DNA of 30,422 nt, taken from IMG/VR virus record IMGVR_UViG_3300046028_002293, positions 1 through 30,422 of that record. The stretch is one strand, 5' to 3'. This document shows positions 17,144-24,005 of this stretch, piece after piece. Every line of letters begins with the position of its first letter. The first letter of the stretch is position 1. A program made the position numbers and the translations under genes. The notes below the pieces were generated by a model. The model was given only the letters and a program-made list of their open reading frames with translations. It was not told the DNA's origin and searched no databases. The stretch comes from a virus.

Positions 17144-17344
17144 TTAAAAACGTTCGATTAATCTAATCCGATTATTTAAACATGATAAATATGTTACCAT
17201 TGCATTTTCTTGAATTTCCAACAATGCTTGTTGATGTCCATCCAATTTTTGATATTCATCCGTAAATAAAAAATCTTCTAAATTCTGAATCTTTTGATGC
17301 AATTCATTGCGTTCAATTTCTAATCTTTCAAAAAAATCACTCAT
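17144..17344 (-). CDS. Small helical protein, unknown function
   Basis: 66 residues: SDFFERLEIERNELHQKIQN followed by LEDFLFTDEYQKLDGHQQAL and LLEIQENAMVTYLSCLNNRI. Two amphipathic helices with a 'QQALL.IQ..AM..YL.CL..R' pattern that I recognise as common in small phage proteins of many hosts, without a known role. Lies between the two terminase genes with about 20-base spacing. Confidence 0.65.
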   Translation of the reverse strand: MSDFFERLEIERNELHQKIQNLEDFLFTDEYQKLDGHQQALLEIQENAMVTYLSCLNNRIRLIERF

Positions 17345-17364
17345 GTTGTTGGTTTTAATTATTT

Positions 17365-17826
17365 TTAATCAGGAAACAAAGGTTGTTCAACTTTCAAATC
17401 CGTTTGGGTTTTCTCCACCAGGTTGTTCAATCTCTGTGTTATGCTCGGATTGTAAATTCCGGCCATGCCCCCGGCTATCTGATCTTCCCGGATTGTTCGC
17501 TTTATACGTGAACAGACATCCGAAAATTTTTCGTATGCCCCCCCGGTGTTGCCAAAATAATCATCCGTATCTTTTAAGATCCCCAATGAAAAAACATAAT
17601 TGGAAAATCCTTCGTATGTTAAAGGTTTTTCTTTTGGCCTTTCAACTTGCTGTGCCATTCCACCAACCCAATCTCGAACATAAAACGGATTTGATTTAAC
17701 TTTTGCTTTGTATTCCAAAAACAATTCAAACATCATTTCCGGTGATTCTATTTGTTTGGGCCTTCCAACCGGTTGTTTATTTGTTTTCGGCTTTGTTTTC
17801 GGCTTTGGTTTTATTTGCTTTTGCAT
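17365..17826 (-). CDS. terS: Small terminase subunit, GP3-package type
   Basis: 153 residues. A Lys/Pro-rich N-terminus (about 1-22) precedes VGRPKQIESPEMMFELFLEY, then LTYEGFSNYVFSLGI, YEKFSDVCSRIKRTIREDQI and AGGMAGIYNPSITQRLNNLV. This order (GRP, F..Y, GF..Y, F...C.RIK, A..G.YN.....RL.GL.) is that of the DNA-packaging protein gp3 family, which recognises the genome end and loads the large subunit. The start overlaps the upstream gene by 50 bases in another frame, through a duplicated 12-bp unit. Next methionines (MMFEL) would cut the DNA-binding part, so the long start is preferred. Confidence 0.75.
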   Translation of the reverse strand: MQKQIKPKPKTKPKTNKQPVGRPKQIESPEMMFELFLEYKAKVKSNPFYVRDWVGGMAQQVERPKEKPLTYEGFSNYVFSLGILKDTDDYFGNTGGAYEKFSDVCSRIKRTIREDQIAGGMAGIYNPSITQRLNNLVEKTQTDLKVEQPLFPD

Positions 17827-18022
17827 TTATTTGGCTTTGGTTATCAAATACGAATTTCACCATGTAGTTAACGCATGATTGACATCCTCTGTATGAAAAA
17901 TCCCCATTGGGTGAAATGGATGTGGCCCATGTGTGTAATTGTTCCAATTCCCTTTGTGATGGATGTGCATCAATGCCCAGGTTAACTCTTTCGAATAGGT
18001 AATTAAAATCTTCAATTTTCAT
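17777..18022 (-). CDS. Unknown 81-residue protein
   Basis: Begins MKIEDFNYLFERVNLGIDAH. An acidic helical first half, then a Cys pair (YRGCQSCVNYMVKF) and a Lys/Asn/Ala-rich tail (NKTKAENKAENK) generated by a 12-bp tandem repeat. It overlaps the sigma-like gene by 11 bases and terS by 50 bases. No family recognised; its site before terS suggests a packaging or late-regulation role only by position. Confidence 0.55.
   Translation of the reverse strand: MKIEDFNYLFERVNLGIDAHPSQRELEQLHTWATSISPNGDFSYRGCQSCVNYMVKFVFDNQSQINAKANKTKAENKAENK
17783..17806 (-). repeat. Tandem 12-bp repeat coding in two overlapping genes
   Basis: Two exact copies of AAAGCCGAAAAC on the minus strand. In one frame they give KAENKAEN at the end of the 81-residue protein, and in the other KPKTKPKT at the start of the small terminase. 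The 12-base unit keeps both frames whatever its copy number. Confidence 0.8.
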
Positions 18023-18494
18023 TTTCGATATGTTTTATTATTTCTTTTCTTACTTTTTGAATGGTTTTGCAAATGCCGCTGTATTCAATCCCTGTTTCTG
18101 CCTCTATTTTCCTGTATGATTTGTGTTCTGCATAAAGTTCCAACATTTTTGCATCATACCAATTTAATTTGTGCAAAGGTATAATTATTTTTTCAGGTGC
18201 AATTTCTTCCGGGATGTCTATGAATTCGAATACGGATAATTCTTTTTGAAGGGTTTTTTTATAGGATGATCTTTGCCATTTTAGTTGATTGTACATCATG
18301 TTTATCACATATTGTTTCAATTTGTTCCTGGTGTAAAGATCAATTATGAATTCATCCGGCTTTTCAAGTAGTTCAAGAAATGTTACCTGGATGATGTCAT
18401 TTTGTATTTCAACCGGTTTGATGTATTTTTTAACACATTCATTTAGTTCCTTTGATCTGTAAAGTTCATCAATAATTTGATTTTTCCTTTCCAT
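18012..18494 (-). CDS. Sigma-70-like phage transcription regulator
   Basis: 160 residues. Residues about 20-95 (IQNDIIQVTFLELLEKPDEF, KQYVINMMYNQLKWQRSSY) resemble sigma region 2 with its helices and aromatic/basic cluster. Residues about 118-155 (MLELYAEHKSYRKIEAETGI followed by EYSGICKTIQKVRKEI) form a helix-turn-helix like region 4. It is a shortened sigma-like protein, of the type that controls late transcription in such phages, and sits directly before the packaging genes. Its promoter region carries ACGTGTAAA boxes, so it may be autoregulated or controlled by another phage protein. A TAACTTTG element ends only about 5 bases before the ATG, suggesting a leaderless transcript. Confidence 0.65.
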   Translation of the reverse strand: MERKNQIIDELYRSKELNECVKKYIKPVEIQNDIIQVTFLELLEKPDEFIIDLYTRNKLKQYVINMMYNQLKWQRSSYKKTLQKELSVFEFIDIPEEIAPEKIIIPLHKLNWYDAKMLELYAEHKSYRKIEAETGIEYSGICKTIQKVRKEIIKHIENEN

Positions 18495-18498
18495 GAAT

Positions 18499-18506
18499 CA
18501 AAGTTA
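18499..18506 (-). promoter_or_regulatory. Putative promoter -7 element of the sigma-like gene
   Basis: TAACTTTG on the minus strand fits the Bacteroidota TAnnTTTG consensus. The expected -33 region about 20 bases upstream coincides with the first ACGTGTAAA box (18522-18530) instead of TTTG, which suggests regulation at that box. Confidence 0.5.
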
Positions 18507-18520
18507 CAATGTTTTTTCAA

Positions 18521-18747
18521 AACGTGTAAATACACATTATGTGTAAAGTGTGTACGGCTGAAACTCAATGTGGTTGGGCATTTACACGATTTACACGTTT
18601 ACACAAAAATTTTCATTTTCTATATTTATATGTATCTCTTTATAATAATAATATATTATTATAATATCTATACGTACACGTGTAAACGTGTAAACGCTGT
18701 CCTGTATTGGGTTTCATCGTACACGTTGACGTGTAAACGTGTGTAAA
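18521..18747. other. Candidate replication origin: repeated ACGTGTAAA boxes around an AT-rich core
   Basis: The longest gene-free stretch (18495-18790). Exact ACGTGTAAA boxes occur at 18522-18530, 18678-18686, 18686-18694 and 18729-18737, with reverse boxes TTTACACG(A/T) at 18581 and 18590, and near copies at 18539, 18598 and 18738. A perfect 15-bp palindrome TACACATTATGTGTA lies at 18531-18545. Between the left and right box groups is about 70 bases of nearly pure A/T including the 18-bp palindrome ATAATAATATATTATTAT (18645-18662). Iterons flanking an unwinding element, next to the primase-helicase gene, is the layout of an iteron origin. The same boxes could instead be operators for the late regulator. 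Confidence 0.6.
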
Positions 18748-18753
18748 TCACAT

Positions 18754-18777
18754 AAAAAAACCCGGATAAACCGGGTT
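18754..18777 (-). terminator. Rho-independent terminator after the primase-helicase gene
   Basis: Arms AACCCGG / CCGGGTT around ATAAA, followed by T residues on the minus strand. It closes the replication transcript 14 bases after the gene and shields the repeat region from read-through. Confidence 0.8.
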
Positions 18778-18790
18778 GATGTGTAATTGA

Positions 18791-21004
18791 TTAAATCCGT
18801 TTCTGATAAACCCCTTGGGAAATTTTAACAAATAATGATGAAAAATCTTTGGTTCTCATGGATGAATCAAATTTCCTTTCGGATAAATTGATTTTTTTAC
18901 AAATTTCCGCCGCCTCTTTTCGGTTGAATTGATCAGGCAAGGCATTGTAAAGGTTCTCCAATTTTTCCGGTAAACCGGTTTCATTGGATGTATGTAATCG
19001 GGAAATAATCTTTAATGTGGTTTCTGAATAGTATTTGTACAATTTTTGTGATAAAATCACAATTTCTTTTGTTATGATTGGATTGCATGGATTGTTAAGG
19101 ATTGCTACGATTTGTGTTAACCGGCCCATGTAATTACTCATTTTGGCATGTGTTCCCAGGATGTAACCTTCAACCCTGTTTTCAATTCGTTGATTTGCTG
19201 CCACTAAATCGGCTTTGTAAATGATTCTATATGTTTCCCTCGCCTCATTGGTAAGATTGATTTTTATCGGTTCATTTTCAGTTTCATTGTATTTTTTGGC
19301 ATTGTTGTAAACCTGACTTAAAATATCTGTCCAATCCTGGCAAATTTCCCTGGATCGGCTGAATGGATCGGCTTCAATGTTTAATAATTTGTAATCTGAT
19401 TCGCACATCAAAAACCTGGATGCAAATCCGGATGTGATGCGATCCATTGGGAAAATGTTTTGGATCCTTTCCGTTTGTGTTCCCATCAATAGGTTGATGT
19501 TTAGATTTTTCACAATCCTTTCGTTTTCTCTGTTGGCCCTGGATTGAACAAATCTTCCGCCGCCGAATGCCTGTGTTAAAAATGATATGGTATTGTTGTT
19601 GGATTTGTATGCACCGGCATTTAAAATATCTTCCGCCTCATCAATGTATATTCCGATTCCGGTTTTTTGATCCATACATAATGAAATGTAACCTTCAATT
19701 GTTCCATCTTTAACAATTGGGATGAATCGTTTGGGCCTGGATTCAAAAAATGGTTTTTTGTCAATCTGTGCCTTTGCTTTGCGGCCTTCCCATAATTTAA
19801 GATCGGTTGCGTAATCTCTATCCGATTGTTCCAAAATCCGTTTCATTGGGTTTTGTGCCATTACTTCCTGGGCCGGTGATTTTCCAACACTCATTGGTGC
19901 AATTAGGAAACAATAAAGGATGTTTTTTGCGGATCCAATTTCGGATTCATACGATGCACCGGCTAATGAACTAACGGCCCAAATTCCGGCTGTGGCAAGG
20001 AATTCCGGGGACATTGATCGTTCCTTTGCCACCTCAAAAATTGATTCCTTTATTGCTTCCGGGAAAATATCAAATGGAAATGCCAGGCCGGATTGCTTTT
20101 TTATTCCGATGTGATCAAAAACATTTTCCCATGATCGTTTTAAATGATAGAATAAAATAAACGATGGTGATAAACTCCAAACAGGATATTCATGTTTGTT
20201 GTGCCAATTTGGGAAATTGTGCAACGATGCCGAAAATAATAAAACCCTTCGTGATTGATAATAAACTTTTGCGGAAATGGCATTCGATGTTGATCCGTTC
20301 CGTTTGTATGCATGAAATTTATCCTTTTTGGAATATTTGAAATCGGTGATTAATTCAATTCCGATGGCATTTAAAATGTTATCAAATGCATCATCGGAAA
20401 TATTTTTATCATAATCAATCAATTCGTTTTCATATCCTTTCGGATAATTGATGGCTTTTTTTGTGGGATCGTATGCCGGTTTGTATTCGTTAAAGTATTG
20501 CGAAATTGATAATAAGTAGTTGAAATCATCATCATTTAAATCCTCAACATCCAACATGGATTGGTAAAATTCTGTGTAACCTGGTGTTGGATAAGTATAA
20601 ACCAATGGGCCATTGCAATACAATGCAATTACTTCCGCACCATCATCCGCATCCGCCAGGGCCATTTTTTTTGGTAAATTGTTATATTTAATCCAAACAT
20701 GAAATCCCTGGTTCCTGGTTTCTTCAATAAATACTTTGTTTAGGATGTCGGGATTATCATTTGTGATAATATCCATCCATTGTTTAAATAGGTTTTTGTT
20801 TTTGGTATTTTTCAAATCAAAATCAATGGCCCCGAAATTGTTTTCGGTTTTGATCATCAATCCATTATGTTTGGAATACAAATCAAAATCCGTTTCTGTT
20901 GCCCAATTCCTATGGCTAACGGGTTGTTTTTTTTTAACATCCCATTCAATAGGGATGATCGTTAAACCCAATGATTTGTAATCATTGTAAATTTCTTTAA
21001 TCAT
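18791..21004 (-). CDS. Primase-polymerase / superfamily helicase fusion (DUF3987-like)
   Basis: 737 residues from the ATG of MIKEIYNDYKSLG. A TTG 66 bases upstream is in frame but adds a non-conserved segment inside a putative regulated leader, so I reject it. N-terminal primase-polymerase domain: FGAIDFD (catalytic Asp61 and Asp63) and GFHVWIKY (His102). The ATPase domain has Walker A APMSVGKS at 369-376 and Walker B IYIDE at 452-456, followed by TQAFGGGRFVQSR and MDRITSGFASRFLMCE, typical of DUF3987 helicase-like proteins. A C-terminal winged-helix-like part (FNRKEAAEICKKINLSERKF) probably binds DNA. It would prime and unwind at the phage origin, which likely lies just downstream. Confidence 0.8.
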   Translation of the reverse strand: MIKEIYNDYKSLGLTIIPIEWDVKKKQPVSHRNWATETDFDLYSKHNGLMIKTENNFGAIDFDLKNTKNKNLFKQWMDIITNDNPDILNKVFIEETRNQGFHVWIKYNNLPKKMALADADDGAEVIALYCNGPLVYTYPTPGYTEFYQSMLDVEDLNDDDFNYLLSISQYFNEYKPAYDPTKKAINYPKGYENELIDYDKNISDDAFDNILNAIGIELITDFKYSKKDKFHAYKRNGSTSNAISAKVYYQSRRVLLFSASLHNFPNWHNKHEYPVWSLSPSFILFYHLKRSWENVFDHIGIKKQSGLAFPFDIFPEAIKESIFEVAKERSMSPEFLATAGIWAVSSLAGASYESEIGSAKNILYCFLIAPMSVGKSPAQEVMAQNPMKRILEQSDRDYATDLKLWEGRKAKAQIDKKPFFESRPKRFIPIVKDGTIEGYISLCMDQKTGIGIYIDEAEDILNAGAYKSNNNTISFLTQAFGGGRFVQSRANRENERIVKNLNINLLMGTQTERIQNIFPMDRITSGFASRFLMCESDYKLLNIEADPFSRSREICQDWTDILSQVYNNAKKYNETENEPIKINLTNEARETYRIIYKADLVAANQRIENRVEGYILGTHAKMSNYMGRLTQIVAILNNPCNPIITKEIVILSQKLYKYYSETTLKIISRLHTSNETGLPEKLENLYNALPDQFNRKEAAEICKKINLSERKFDSSMRTKDFSSLFVKISQGVYQKRI

Positions 21005-21080
21005 GGCAAATAAATGTGGCCGATAATGGAATGATCCAAGGTAGCATCTCGGATCCCCAAAACCGGCCAATAAGTTTTTA

Positions 21081-21114
21081 CAATTATGCTACAATTGTAT
21101 TTAATACAAATTTA
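21081..21114 (-). promoter_or_regulatory. Promoter with palindromic operator before the primase-helicase gene
   Basis: TAAATTTG on the minus strand (21114-21107) fits the Bacteroidota -7 consensus. A perfect 15-bp palindrome TTGTATTTAATACAA (21095-21109) covers its 3' end and the expected start site; a second inverted repeat, CAATT/AATTG, lies at 21081-21097. About 100 bases of untranslated leader would follow. Confidence 0.55.
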
Positions 21115-21119
21115 GGAAT

Positions 21120-21338
21120 TTATTTCGTCAATTGCTTATCTTCCGGAATAAATCCGGTTCCCTGTGTTCTGTCGGTTGCTTTTAAGAAATCCACTTCCAT
21201 TTTAACTGAATTAACAATCACCTGGGCAACATCTGCAATGGCTTTGGCCCTGTTGATTTCCATGGGATTGTCGGGATCCATCAATGATTCCATGGTTGCA
21301 AATAAATGATTCCGTAAATCTTCAATCTTGTTTTTCAT
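21120..21338 (-). CDS. Conserved small phage protein, unknown function
   Basis: 72 residues. KIEDLRNHLFATMESLMDPD followed by PMEINRAKAIADVAQVIVNS and AKMEVDFLKAT-like VKMEVDFLKATDRTQGTGFI form a helical pattern ('DRAK.IADVAQ.II..AK.EVD.LK') shared by small proteins in replication regions of phages of many hosts, including enterobacteria. No role is known to me. Its start overlaps the HNH gene by 17 bases, and it ends just before the promoter/operator of the primase-helicase gene. Confidence 0.7.
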   Translation of the reverse strand: MKNKIEDLRNHLFATMESLMDPDNPMEINRAKAIADVAQVIVNSVKMEVDFLKATDRTQGTGFIPEDKQLTK

Positions 21339-21945
21339 TAATTACTTTTTTTATTTTGTTTAAAATTCTGATTGTCTGCCTTACTTCCTTTGGAAATCTC
21401 ATGATGGTATTTTTCGCCATGTTTTCCCCATTACTTACCAATTCCAGGTTTTCAATGTTTACGTTTAATCTGTTGCCATCCTTAAACCTAATTTTCATAT
21501 CATCCGGAATTGGGCCATGGTGTTGCTCATAAACAACCCGGTGTTTTAATTTGTAAACATTTTTACTAATCCTGATTTGTATGTAACCATCTTTTGTTAT
21601 CCGTTCTGCCCCTTCATGTTGAAGATTATGCGGCTCATGTCCTTTTTGGTACATGGTGGCTGCAAATCGTTTGTAAAGTTCTTCCGGCATTGGTTTGCCT
21701 TTGTTTGGTGGTGTGCTGCCCTTTTTGAATCTGTATGATGCCCCATCTGTTTTCAGACGTTCCGCCTGTTTACCCAATTCCATTTTTAAAAATTCCGGTG
21801 ATTTCTTTAATCTCAATGCATAGGATTTGCCGGCAACTTGTGTGTATGATTTATTTAATGCGGCACAAATATCTTTTGTGTATGTGTTGGCAAAATTCAT
21901 TTTTAAATATTTTATGTCCTGATCTGTCCATTTTTTACCATACAT
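21322..21945 (-). CDS. HNH-type endonuclease with Myb-like N-terminal domain
   Basis: 207 residues from MYGKKWTDQDIKYLKMNFAN; a longer frame reaches 22044 but would run through the upstream gene by 89 bases, and this ATG lies 10 bases after it. N-terminal helix-turn-helix (about 5-45), a basic linker with GSTPPNKGKPM, then an HNH-like core: YIQIRISKNVYKLKHRVVYE followed by HHGPIPDDMKIRFKDGNRLN and IENLELVS. The first His (KHRVVYEQHH) and Asn (GNRLNVNIENL) are present, but the middle His of HNH is replaced by Phe (IRFKDG), as in a known phage subset. Free-standing homing-type nuclease is the likeliest identity; activity uncertain. Confidence 0.75.
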   Translation of the reverse strand: MYGKKWTDQDIKYLKMNFANTYTKDICAALNKSYTQVAGKSYALRLKKSPEFLKMELGKQAERLKTDGASYRFKKGSTPPNKGKPMPEELYKRFAATMYQKGHEPHNLQHEGAERITKDGYIQIRISKNVYKLKHRVVYEQHHGPIPDDMKIRFKDGNRLNVNIENLELVSNGENMAKNTIMRFPKEVRQTIRILNKIKKVINEKQD

Positions 21946-21955
21946 AATTAATAAT

Positions 21956-22168
21956 TTAAATTTTTTTTCTTGCAAATATTTTAAATGTTCTACCATTACC
22001 ATCGTAAAAGCAAATGTTTGATGTACTGGTGTTGTTAATTTCAATAACTAACTTTTTAGTATCTTCTAATGGTTTTGCTAACAATATTGGTTCATCATCA
22101 TCAAATTGGAAAACCCATTCTACATTCTCAAAAACGATTGTTTCTATAATTTTTTTTTCTTTTGACAT
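21956..22168 (-). CDS. Unknown small acidic protein
   Basis: 70 residues starting MSKEKKIIETIVFENVEWVF. Alternating hydrophobic strands (VEWVFQFDDDEPILLA, KKLVIEINNTS, ICFYDGNGRTFKIFARKKI) suggest a small beta protein. It sits between the zinc-ribbon gene and the HNH gene, 10 bases apart on each side. No family recognised. Confidence 0.5.
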   Translation of the reverse strand: MSKEKKIIETIVFENVEWVFQFDDDEPILLAKPLEDTKKLVIEINNTSTSNICFYDGNGRTFKIFARKKI

Positions 22169-22178
22169 ATTTATTTTT

Positions 22179-22286
22179 TTAATTTACTGCCTTACATGTT
22201 GGGCAAATTATTGCATGATTTGTTGTTGTTATGGTGAAATAATGTTTGCATGCTCGGCATTTGATGAATTTAAAAATGTATTTCAT
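22179..22286 (-). CDS. Zinc-ribbon micro-protein (35 residues)
   Basis: Short gene starting MKYIFKFIKCRACKHYF and ending IICPTCKAVN. Two CxxC knuckles (Cys10/Cys13 and Cys28/Cys31) separated by 14 residues are a classic zinc ribbon. Its ATG overlaps the end of the VRR-NUC gene (ATGGATAAATG), and a 10-base gap leads to the next gene, so it is embedded in the operon. Likely nucleic-acid binding or a fold-only peptide; function unknown. Confidence 0.65.
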   Translation of the reverse strand: MKYIFKFIKCRACKHYFTITTTNHAIICPTCKAVN

Positions 22287-22750
22287 TTATCCATTTTTAG
22301 GATAAAATCATATAAAACAAAGAATTGTTCCGGTGATGTGATGAATTCATAAATTCCCCCGGCCCTTCGTTCTCGGATTTGTTCCGCAATCTGAAATTCA
22401 GATGGTTTATCCTTTCCAACCTTGATTTCCAACATCACCGCTTTACCATTGATGGTTGCTGAAATGTCGGCTGTTCCTCTCCTGGTTGTTGATGGCATCC
22501 ACTTTTTAACATGCAGCACAACCCCGGATGGTTGTTTTTCTGTTCCATCAATTAACCGGCCTGAAACGTTTATCCTGGTTGATCTGTGCTGTTCCCAATT
22601 CAAAAAATTGTTAACGATTTTCGTTAATCCATTTGCCGTTTTTGCATTTGGGATTTGTGGGTTAGTGTAAAATCCATCCTTCCAGGCTTCCGGATATGCA
22701 TTTTGAAAATGCTTTTGATGTGCTTGTTGATAACGTAATTTCCAAATCAT
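22283..22750 (-). CDS. VRR-NUC-like nuclease
   Basis: 155 residues. The C-terminal half has the PD-(D/E)xK pattern of VRR-NUC domains: GTADISATI (Asp95), VMLEIKVG (Glu108 and Lys110), FQIAEQIRERRAGGIYEF (Gln120) and then a strand. Such phage nucleases are linked to Holliday junction or branched-DNA cleavage. The N-terminal half (MIWKLRYQQAHQKHFQNAYP, NAKTANGLTKIVNNFLNWE) is a variable extension. Start overlaps the upstream stop by 4 bases (ATGA). Confidence 0.75.
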   Translation of the reverse strand: MIWKLRYQQAHQKHFQNAYPEAWKDGFYTNPQIPNAKTANGLTKIVNNFLNWEQHRSTRINVSGRLIDGTEKQPSGVVLHVKKWMPSTTRRGTADISATINGKAVMLEIKVGKDKPSEFQIAEQIRERRAGGIYEFITSPEQFFVLYDFILKMDK

Positions 22751-23208
22751 ATTGAATCCAAATTTTTATCAACTTCAAATAAAAAATGTATCTGTTCTGA
22801 ATGTGTTTTAAAATTGTATTGTGCAATAATGTTTAAAATAATTTCATGGGCAAATGATTTTGCTAATGATGTTATCAAACATTCTTGGCTTAATTCTCCG
22901 CCTTCAATCATTAAAATATTATAACATCTATTGAAAATCTTTTCTGCTTCCTGTTTTGCTGTTGTTGTTTTTAGTTTTTGTTCCTTTTCAAATTCCTGTT
23001 TCATTTTCGTTATTGTTTTGATTTCTGTATTTTCTTCTTTATTTCCTCGGTTCAATCCTTTTTTATATTCCAATTCCATTTGTTCACTTTCCATTTTTAA
23101 TGCTGTTTCAATTTCATTTGCATAAAGTTCTTTTTGTGGTTTGTACATTGTTTCATGTATAAACCATTCTAATGCTGTTTTTTTGTTGATCATGTCTTGA
23201 ATACTCAT
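22747..23208 (-). CDS. Unknown coiled-coil protein of the recombination operon
   Basis: 153 residues. KTALEWFIHETMYKPQKELY near the start is a motif I have seen in small phage proteins ('TA.EW.......'). Residues about 30-95 are a highly charged coiled coil (EMESEQ-type, KQEFEKEQKLKTTTAKQEAE). The rest (IFNRCYNILMIEGGELSQEC) is helical with a Cys pair. Its end overlaps the VRR-NUC start by 4 bases. No function assigned. Confidence 0.55.
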   Translation of the reverse strand: MSIQDMINKKTALEWFIHETMYKPQKELYANEIETALKMESEQMELEYKKGLNRGNKEENTEIKTITKMKQEFEKEQKLKTTTAKQEAEKIFNRCYNILMIEGGELSQECLITSLAKSFAHEIILNIIAQYNFKTHSEQIHFLFEVDKNLDSI

Positions 23209-23274
23209 ATTTTATTTTTATTATGTTTTTTGATTAGTTTTTAAACCATTTTGTTGCCTTCAACAATATGGTAT

Positions 23275-23643
23275 TCATATCATTTTGTTGGGATCAACAA
23301 TTTGATCTTTGTTGATTTCTATTGTGAATTTTTCACCTTTCAAAATGGCATCAATTATTTGTTCCAACATTTCCCTGTGCTGTGGTGTTACCAATGCCAA
23401 TTTCTCATTTATTGCCGGGATGGTAAACGGATCCGATTTGATTTCATTTTTGATTCCATCCCTGATCTCCTTTGGAAAATGCGGATATGAATAAAAATCT
23501 GCAATGATCCAATTTAACTTTTTGGAATATGATTTGAAAATATTTGCACCGGCTGAATCCGGATGTGATCGAACAAAATCTTTACAAAATTCATCTGCAA
23601 TGATAATGTGTTGAATTGATGATATGATTGCACTAATTGACAT
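23275..23643 (-). CDS. Unknown 122-residue protein
   Basis: Starts MSISAIISSIQHIIIADEFC. Helical N-terminal half, then YPHFPKEIRDGIKNEIKSDP and a C-terminal amphipathic helix with TPQHREMLEQIIDAILKGEK ending in DQIVDPNKMI. No recognisable motif. A hairpin lies upstream and 66 bases without a gene lie downstream, so it may be a separate expression unit. Confidence 0.5.
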   Translation of the reverse strand: MSISAIISSIQHIIIADEFCKDFVRSHPDSAGANIFKSYSKKLNWIIADFYSYPHFPKEIRDGIKNEIKSDPFTIPAINEKLALVTPQHREMLEQIIDAILKGEKFTIEINKDQIVDPNKMI

Positions 23644-23657
23644 GATGTGAAAATTAT

Positions 23658-23687
23658 GGCCAGGATTTTAACCCTGGCCGTTTTTTT
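23658..23687 (+). terminator. Hairpin with T-run facing the plus strand, between leftward genes
   Basis: Arms GGCCAGG / CCTGGCC around an eight-base loop, then G and seven T on the plus strand. Both flanking genes are leftward, and on that strand only ATAATTTTC follows. Probably a terminator of antisense transcription or a partial bidirectional one. Confidence 0.6.
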
Positions 23688-23973
23688 AAAATGGTAAATC
23701 GTTTTCAAGTTCTAAACGATCAACCGGCTTTGATTCCGCTTTGGTAAATTCAACCAATTTGAATTTTGATGTTAAATAACATTTCTTTTCTTTGGCTTCC
23801 CTTTCCTCTTTTTTCTGTGAAATGTTGATTGATCCAATGTTGTCGAATTTATCCGGTTCCTCATTAATCCAAATATCCAAATTCAAATAAAGATTTCCCG
23901 TTTGATCCAATTTAAAGATCTTTTCTTTGTCAATCTTTGACAAGTTTAATAAGACTGAATATAACTTTGACAT
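23686..23973 (-). CDS. SSB-like single-stranded DNA binding protein
   Basis: 95 residues. Beta-rich (MSKLYSVLLNLSKIDKEKIF, GNLYLNLDIWINEEPD, GSINISQKKEEREAKEKKCY, LTSKFKLVEFTKAESK) and ending in an acidic tip ELENDLPF. That C-terminus matches the (D/E)DxPF tip that bacterial SSB proteins use to dock partner enzymes, and small OB-fold proteins of this size stand next to RecT and exonuclease genes in phages. No long Gly/Gln linker as in host SSB. Assigned as SSB-like by the tip, size and place in the recombination cluster; fold not proven. Confidence 0.6.
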   Translation of the reverse strand: MSKLYSVLLNLSKIDKEKIFKLDQTGNLYLNLDIWINEEPDKFDNIGSINISQKKEEREAKEKKCYLTSKFKLVEFTKAESKPVDRLELENDLPF

Positions 23974-24005
23974 GTTGTAACCGGTTTAACCATTGCCGGC
24001 CTGGT

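Noticed and set aside
21005-21070. TTG start for the primase-helicase gene
   Set aside because: It adds 22 non-conserved residues, uses a rare start and lies in the regulated leader; the ATG at 21004 precedes the conserved part.
21946-22044. Longer start for the HNH gene
   Set aside because: Would overlap the upstream gene by 89 bases; the ATG at 21945 lies 10 bases after that gene and directly precedes the domain.
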